DNA from: Prevotella sp.
GTDB lineage: Bacteria; Bacteroidota; Bacteroidia; Bacteroidales; Bacteroidaceae
Length of the DNA: 11,843 nucleotides
Direction: 5' to 3'
NCBI GenBank assembly: GCA_021204605.1
Contig: JAJPZD010000129.1
Coordinates: forward strand, 1 to 11,843
The notes below the pieces were generated by a model that made no database searches, had not been told where the DNA came from, and saw only the letters and a program-made list of their open reading frames with translations. Position 1 is the stretch's first letter, and each line of letters starts with the position of its first letter. Shown piece by piece: positions 8,101 to 11,843 of the stretch. The translations under genes were made by a program, and so were the position numbers.

Positions 8101-10128
8101 CTTGCATATTACATTGCCAACGTGAATATAGAAAGCGTTTATCACGAAAGAATGAAACTTAAAAACTACCTGCCATACGCAGGGATTTGTCTGACAGATA
8201 CGTTTCAAAATAGAGATGCTGATGAGTCTGATGAGCCTTATTTGCCTAAAGAGTTCTTTCAAGACAATACGGAACGGGTAGAGAAACAGAAATCCATTCC
8301 CGTGAGGGTTATTATGGGAAATCCGCCATACTCAGTAGGGCAGAGATTTGCAGATGACGAGGCGCAAAATATGTCTTATCCAATACTTGATACGAGAGTT
8401 AAAAATACTTACGCTAAATATTCTACTGCCAATGCTAAAAGATCCATTTACGATACTTATATAAAAGCATTCAGGTGGGCTTCTGACAGAATACCAAAAG
8501 ATGAGGGTGGCATTGTCGCATTCATCAGTAATGGCTCATGGATTGACAGTAACGCATTGGACGGTATGCGTATTTGCTTTGAAAAAGAATTTACGTCAAT
8601 CTATGTACTTAATCTTAGAGGAAATTGCCGAACAAGCGGTGAATTACGACGTAGAGAGGGCGATGGCGTTTTTGGTTTTGGTTCACGCACACCAATAGCA
8701 ATAACTTTCTTAGTCAAAAATCCAGCCATTGCAAGGCGGAAAGCAAAGATTTACTACAATGATATCGGAGAATATTTAAGTCGTGAGGACAAATTGAAGA
8801 AAATAAAAGATATTGGTTCTATTGCATCTTCAAAATGGGAATGGGAAACTATTGTTCCAAATGCAAAGGCAGATTGGATAAACCAGAGAAACGGTGTTTT
8901 TGACAATTTGATACCACTTATACCCACTACGAAATTCTCATCAAAAGAGAAAAGTTTTTTCGTCTCATTTTCCAATGGAATTAAAACCAATAAGGATGTT
9001 TTCTTATACGATTCTTCTGCAACTTCACTTCTTGACAAGGTTAAGAAAATGGTTGGTTTTTATAATTCAGAACGTATTAAATTAAACAGTATTGAAAATT
9101 ATCATATACAAATAGACCCTACCAAAATTGTTTGGACAGACACTTTCAGAAACTATGCGGATAAGAATATGCCCTTACAATTAGATGATACAAAAATTTT
9201 GGATGCTTCATACCGTCCCTTTTATAAGCAAAAGTTCTTATATCAAAAAGATTTAATTGAAAGAACCTATCAACAGACAAAGCATATTCCTTATCCTGGC
9301 TTCCACAATTTACAGATTTGCGTAAGTGGCATTGGAGTTACGAAAGACTTTTCCTGTATTATAACCAATTTCCTACCCGACCTTGAATTGATTGGAAAAA
9401 GTCAATGTTTCCCGATGTACTGGTATGAGGAAAAGAAGGAAGTTGAAGGATATTTGTTTGAATCTAATTCAGAGGAAAATTTCATCAAGCATGATGGTAT
9501 TTCCGATTGGATTTTAAAGGAAGTATGGAAACGCTATAATACAAGGAATATCACAAAGGAAATGATTTTCTATTATGTATATGGCCTGCTCCATTCACCA
9601 CAATACAGAGAGACATTCGCTAATGATCTGAGAAAATCATTGCCACGTATCCCGATTGTGAACAGTGTTGATGATTTCATGGATTTCTACATATATGGCA
9701 AGAAGTTGGCTGCTTTGCACCTGAATTATGAGGATGTTCCCAAATACGCTGGTATAACAATAGATGGACTTGACAATGCACCGCAAGGAGATAGCGAGGA
9801 GGCTTATAATTATTTCCGTATTTCGGATAAAATGAGGTTTAAGAGTAAGGATGACAAGTCAACGATTATCTATAACGGCAACATTAAGATTACGAATATT
9901 CCTGCGAAAGCATACGAATATATTGTGAATGGGAAGTCCGCCATAGAGTGGATTGTGGAGCGTTATTGCGTCTCTGTTGACAAACGGTCAAATATCAAGA
10001 ACGACTGCAACGACTGGGCAAAAGAACACAACAAACCCCGCTACGTTCTCGACCTCCTGCTGTCTGTTATTAATGTCTCAGTGCAGACAGTTGACATAGT
10101 GGAGAAACTGCCGGACTTGGAAGTGTAG
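5161..10128 (+). CDS. Type ISP restriction-modification enzyme (nuclease-translocase-methyltransferase-specificity in one chain)
   Basis: This 1655-residue single-polypeptide enzyme of the LlaGI/LlaBIII class recognises an asymmetric site, methylates one adenine, and when unmethylated translocates along DNA and cleaves after collision. Domains in order: an Mrr-like PD-(D/E)xK nuclease at about 30-170 (Glu35, GID76LVAK, IQ90CK92); an SF2 translocase at about 185-690 with Walker A MACGTGKT (217-224), CDEAHR (348-353), MTATPR (384-389), SEGVDVP (597-603) and QSVGRVMR (622-629); a helical coupler at about 700-880; an N6-adenine methyltransferase with DPFTGTGTF (941-949) and NPPY (1054-1057); then a target-recognition region to the C-terminus. 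All catalytic residues looked for are present, so it appears intact. ATG at 5161 is the first in frame, with a second at 5188, and no Shine-Dalgarno sequence is visible. No separate methylase or specificity gene is needed. The recognition sequence cannot be read from the protein. Confidence 0.93.
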   Translation: MLYPINTSDMDKYGINEVLAEIRAKATSEKEKGTEFERLMRKWFLTDPRYENLEQVWLWSDFPGKRDLGSKDLGIDLVAKTDLGEYWAIQCKCYAENAHFDKGDVDSFLANASRKFRVDEKSKKIGFSQLVWVSTTRTKWGINAEEATKGLGVKFNRINLFDLEESPVDWYKLAHGDEEGKSVRLSGKQPREHQKEAIKKAYEYYVEQGNERGKLIMACGTGKTFTSLKIMEKITKKDDLVIFFVPSIALLGQTLNAWMADKTDNLRPICVCSDATVTRKMNEEDENLLDSPVNLAVPATTNTEDILRQIYKARYDKSRTVIMSTYQSIDTVSRALKAAKLTAALCICDEAHRTTGVKIPGRDESNFTKVHDNDIIRAKKRLYMTATPRLYRESAKINAKEKDLLLCSMDDEAIYGKEFFRLSFNDAVSKGLLSDYKVLVLTVSDENIPESIQDELKKRYKDAPEDKKYMELNFDDATKLIGCINGLSKRLQGDDGFVKKEDENIMKRAVAFCQTIRPTKKNPSASSTQIAEHFGKICSDYRKNLSAEDAEEVVKISAQHIDGSMDANERNDKIAWLKAETEDPNECRILCNVRCLSEGVDVPALDAVLFLSPRNSEVEVVQSVGRVMRSFEGKKYGYIIIPVVFLGDVEPEKAMKDNKRFKVVWSILNALRSHDENFNAHVNKINLNKKLSTKLIVGGVPHGHYAMAENGDVPEDKGPIGVSEQDVATQLELRFGTLQDGIYAKIVEKVGDKLYWDNWAKEVGQIAQKFIERIGKLVVEDDVVRQHFDSFVTELQKTINSSIDSNQCIEMLAQHLITKPVFEALFQNYQFVKKNVVSSSMQSMIKVLEDEGFKMDTEILDKFYDSVRMNVGNIDNLQGKQTIIKNLYEKFFKGAFPKTVEQLGIVYTPVECVDFIIRSVDDLLKKEFKTSLTKENVHILDPFTGTGTFITRLMQLKGVIKDGDMERKYLNEIHCNEIVLLAYYIANVNIESVYHERMKLKNYLPYAGICLTDTFQNRDADESDEPYLPKEFFQDNTERVEKQKSIPVRVIMGNPPYSVGQRFADDEAQNMSYPILDTRVKNTYAKYSTANAKRSIYDTYIKAFRWASDRIPKDEGGIVAFISNGSWIDSNALDGMRICFEKEFTSIYVLNLRGNCRTSGELRRREGDGVFGFGSRTPIAITFLVKNPAIARRKAKIYYNDIGEYLSREDKLKKIKDIGSIASSKWEWETIVPNAKADWINQRNGVFDNLIPLIPTTKFSSKEKSFFVSFSNGIKTNKDVFLYDSSATSLLDKVKKMVGFYNSERIKLNSIENYHIQIDPTKIVWTDTFRNYADKNMPLQLDDTKILDASYRPFYKQKFLYQKDLIERTYQQTKHIPYPGFHNLQICVSGIGVTKDFSCIITNFLPDLELIGKSQCFPMYWYEEKKEVEGYLFESNSEENFIKHDGISDWILKEVWKRYNTRNITKEMIFYYVYGLLHSPQYRETFANDLRKSLPRIPIVNSVDDFMDFYIYGKKLAALHLNYEDVPKYAGITIDGLDNAPQGDSEEAYNYFRISDKMRFKSKDDKSTIIYNGNIKITNIPAKAYEYIVNGKSAIEWIVERYCVSVDKRSNIKNDCNDWAKEHNKPRYVLDLLLSVINVSVQTVDIVEKLPDLEV

Positions 10129-10194
10129 ATATTTTTCTTGAGTTGTGGTATTACTGATATTTTGATGGAAAAATATTAAATAGTTTGTAAAACA

Positions 10195-10225
10195 ATTGTA
10201 TTTTGGTAGAAAATCATTAAATTTG
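10195..10225 (+). promoter_or_regulatory. Bacteroidota promoter upstream of the AlbA_2 gene
   Basis: ATTG (10195-10198) and TAAATTTG (10218-10225) are separated by 19 bases, matching the -33 TTTG/-7 TAnnTTTG arrangement with one mismatch. Transcription would start near 10232, giving a leader of about 87 bases. This suggests the AlbA_2 gene has its own promoter and does not depend only on readthrough from the restriction gene. The gap 10129-10318 also holds an A/T-only hairpin (10157-10163 with 10170-10176) and a 13-codon leader frame (10261-10302). Neither is convincing as a terminator or attenuator. Confidence 0.65.
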
Positions 10226-10318
10226 CGTCTCGTAGAATAGAAAAGAGTTCATTAAAACTTATGCCACACAGAAATAACATTTTAGTTATGAAGTTAGTTT
10301 AAGAATAAGAGCAATACA

Positions 10319-10879
10319 ATGAAAGAGAACAGTTTATATGACCGCAAGTCCCTTCGCTCTGTGTTGGGCAAAACAGCTAATTTCAAAGAATTAGCTAAGG
10401 ATTGTGTTGCTTTTAGTAATGCAGAAGGTGGTGTAATTGATATCGGTATAGAGGACAAAGAGAATATGCCGCCTGACGGTCAAACAATACCCGAAGGGCT
10501 GAACACCACTATTTTAAACAAAATAAGAAGTCTGACCGAATCCGTTACTGTAACCACGGAAATTTGTAAGGCTGATAATGGCGCTCAATACATTAGGTTG
10601 CATGTGAAACGTAATCCTGATTCTGTAAGTGCGACATCGTCTGGCAAGTTTTTTATCCGTATAGGAGACGGCAGCGTTCCTGTCGGCCCTAATGACATTT
10701 CAAGATTGATTGAAGATAAAGGCAGTATTAGTTGGGAAATTACCCCAACCAAATATAATTGGCAAGATGCAGACAAAGAAAAGTTGAACGACTTACTTCA
10801 ACGTATAAAGGCATCTGACAGAGTTCATCATTTGTTAAGCAAAAAGATACGAAAGAATTGCTCGATTACTTTTTTCTGA
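10319..10879 (+). CDS. N-terminal fragment: AlbA_2 (Schlafen-type) DNA-binding domain
   Basis: This is the piece read before the frameshift (186 codons, the last ~17 out of register). The AlbA_2 domain spans about residues 5-130, with the core KELAKDCVAFSNAEGGVIDI (residues 23-42), IGIEDKE, and the closing strand FFIRIGDGSVPVGPNDISRL (residues 111-130). It would bind nucleic acid but lacks the ATPase half. If translated as it stands it ends with the unrelated tail HHLLSKKIRKNCSITFF, created by the shift. Confidence 0.75.
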   Translation: MKENSLYDRKSLRSVLGKTANFKELAKDCVAFSNAEGGVIDIGIEDKENMPPDGQTIPEGLNTTILNKIRSLTESVTVTTEICKADNGAQYIRLHVKRNPDSVSATSSGKFFIRIGDGSVPVGPNDISRLIEDKGSISWEITPTKYNWQDADKEKLNDLLQRIKASDRVHHLLSKKIRKNCSITFF

Positions 10880-11843
10880 CGGAACCAGAGAATGGCAATC
10901 TAACAAACCTTGGCGTTTTGTTTATCGGCACACAACCTCAGAGAGGACGAATCTCAAACGCCCCGGTTATACAATGCATAAAATATGATCAATATGGAGA
11001 AAAGGTGAACAAATGGCTTTGGGATGACTTTACAAAAAATCCTGCTGAAATGATATCTGAATTATGGGAGACAATTCCTGAATGGAAAGAGAGTACCGAA
11101 ATCAGTGATGGTATGTTCAGGAGAAACATTCCAGCATATCCTGAGAAGGTTATACGAGAGCTTGCGGCTAACGCCTTGGTTCACAGACAATACACTATAA
11201 AAGGGGATATTTTCATCAATATTTATCCCGACTACCTTGAATTTGTAAATCCCGGTCGGCTTCCTTTGGGTGTAACGGTTGAGAACATTCTACATACCAC
11301 GAAAAAGCGCAACGAGCATATGGCAAATCTTTTCTATGTGTTGCATTTAATGGAGCGTGAAGGCTCTGGATATGATATGATGTATGAGACGCTTCTTGCG
11401 AATGGCAAAGTTGTGCCAAAGGTCACGGAAGGCGAAGATTGGGTAAAGGTACGCATTGAAAGAAATGTCATCAGTCAGGAAATGATTAAGGTAATGGACT
11501 ACGCTAATCAGAAATATGCATGCAAGCAAAAGCAACTAATCTGTTTGGGCCTAATCACCTTATATGAAAGTGTGACAAGAACTCAATTAATAGAATATCT
11601 CAATTTGAAAGATCCTGCAGACTTGCGTTCATGGCTTCAACCTTTATTAGATATTGGTCTTGTGGTTTCAAATAGTGAAAAAACAAGAGCAAAGGAATAT
11701 CGGATTAATGACAAATTATTAAAAGACAGTCAGTACAGAGGTCGTACATCGCTAAAAAGGATTGAAGATTATCGCATTAGAGAATTGATTATAGAGGATT
11801 TAAAAATATACAAGGAGGCAAGCAGCGTAGAGATACGAACACG
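10825..11843 (+). CDS. C-terminal fragment: GHKL-like ATP-binding domain plus probable winged-helix tail (3' end outside window)
   Basis: This is the second piece in the -1 frame. ATP-site motifs by position: N-box RELAANALVH (Asn codon 11170-11172), VNPGRLP (11245-11265), and the glycine-rich EREGSGYD lid (about 11353-11376). Upstream are GNLTNLGVLFIG and IQCIKYDQYGEKVNKWLWDD, features of this family as I recall it. From about 11530 on, VTRTQLIEYLNLKDPADLRS followed by WLQPLLDIGLV looks like a winged helix, common at the end of this family. No start codon with a convincing ribosome site lies near its beginning, so independent translation is doubtful. Confidence 0.75.

Larger units (their letters stand above)
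10319..11843 (+). pseudogene. Schlafen AlbA_2 / GHKL-type ATPase protein, split by a frameshift and cut by the window end
   Basis: The two reading frames together encode one protein of the AlbA_2 DNA-binding plus ATP-binding family, often mislabelled RecG-like helicase; it has no helicase motifs. Frame 2 supplies the N-terminal 169 residues and frame 1 the rest, open with no stop from 10819 to the window end (about 340 codons). The crossover must lie between the frame-1 stop at 10816-10818 and the frame-2 stop at 10877-10879. Restoring one T near 10824 gives SDRVSSFVKQKDTKELLDYF, which matches the family pattern as I remember it. The rest includes the GHKL-like motifs RELAANALVH, VNPGRLP and EREGSGYD. 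It follows the restriction enzyme on the same strand after 190 bases. It is either a recent pseudogene, a sequencing error, or, less likely, a programmed frameshift. Confidence 0.8.

Noticed and set aside
10840..10846. CAAAAAG as a programmed -1 frameshift site
   Set aside because: It is not a full X XXY YYZ slippery heptamer, no strong stem follows, and the restored family sequence points to a lost base about 15 bases upstream.
10319..11843. ATP-dependent DNA helicase RecG
   Set aside because: Proteins of this family are often given that name, but no Walker A, DExx or helicase motif VI is present. The ATP site is GHKL-like.
1..11843. CRISPR arrays, tRNA/rRNA genes, insertion sequences, integrases
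   Set aside because: I looked on both strands and saw no regularly spaced repeats, cloverleaf, transposase or recombinase, and no terminal repeats bounding the accessory region.

Overview
The window looks like a Bacteroidales chromosome (Bacteroides/Prevotella-like). The evidence is the order of an RlmD-type rRNA methyltransferase, a porin O/P-type outer-membrane protein and a Na+-type membrane pyrophosphatase, the Bacteroidota-style promoter boxes (TAnnTTTG, with a -33 TTG-like element at one of them), and AT-rich leaders without clear Shine-Dalgarno sequences. Genus cannot be fixed from the sequence alone.

Layout. Bases 1-3861 hold three tightly spaced housekeeping genes on the + strand: the 3' part of rlmD, a porin with a signal peptide, and hppA. 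Two hairpins (3874-3950) close this block and also serve genes converging from the other strand. Bases 4018-4721 (- strand) carry a two-gene cassette: a 54-residue acidic protein whose stop codon overlaps the start of a GNAT acetyltransferase (TAATG). This resembles a toxin-antitoxin operon. Directly downstream of the GNAT gene lies a decayed copy of the first ~12 codons of the small gene, so the cassette was probably once duplicated or arrayed.

After a ~400-base AT-rich gap comes a single 1655-residue gene (5161-10128) joining an Mrr-like nuclease, an SF2 translocase, an N6-adenine methyltransferase and a target-recognition region. This is a complete Type ISP (LlaGI/LlaBIII-like) restriction-modification enzyme in one polypeptide. 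Parts of its methyltransferase/target-recognition half are much more AT-rich than the rest of the gene. After a promoter-bearing gap, a Schlafen AlbA_2 plus GHKL-ATPase protein follows (10319 to the window end). It is split by an apparent single-base deletion near 10825 and runs off the edge.

The left third is core metabolism and envelope; the right two thirds look like an accessory, probably defence-related, region. Most of the systems here are recognisable. The least described elements are the small-protein/GNAT pair with its relic copy and the possible link between the AlbA_2 ATPase and the restriction enzyme.
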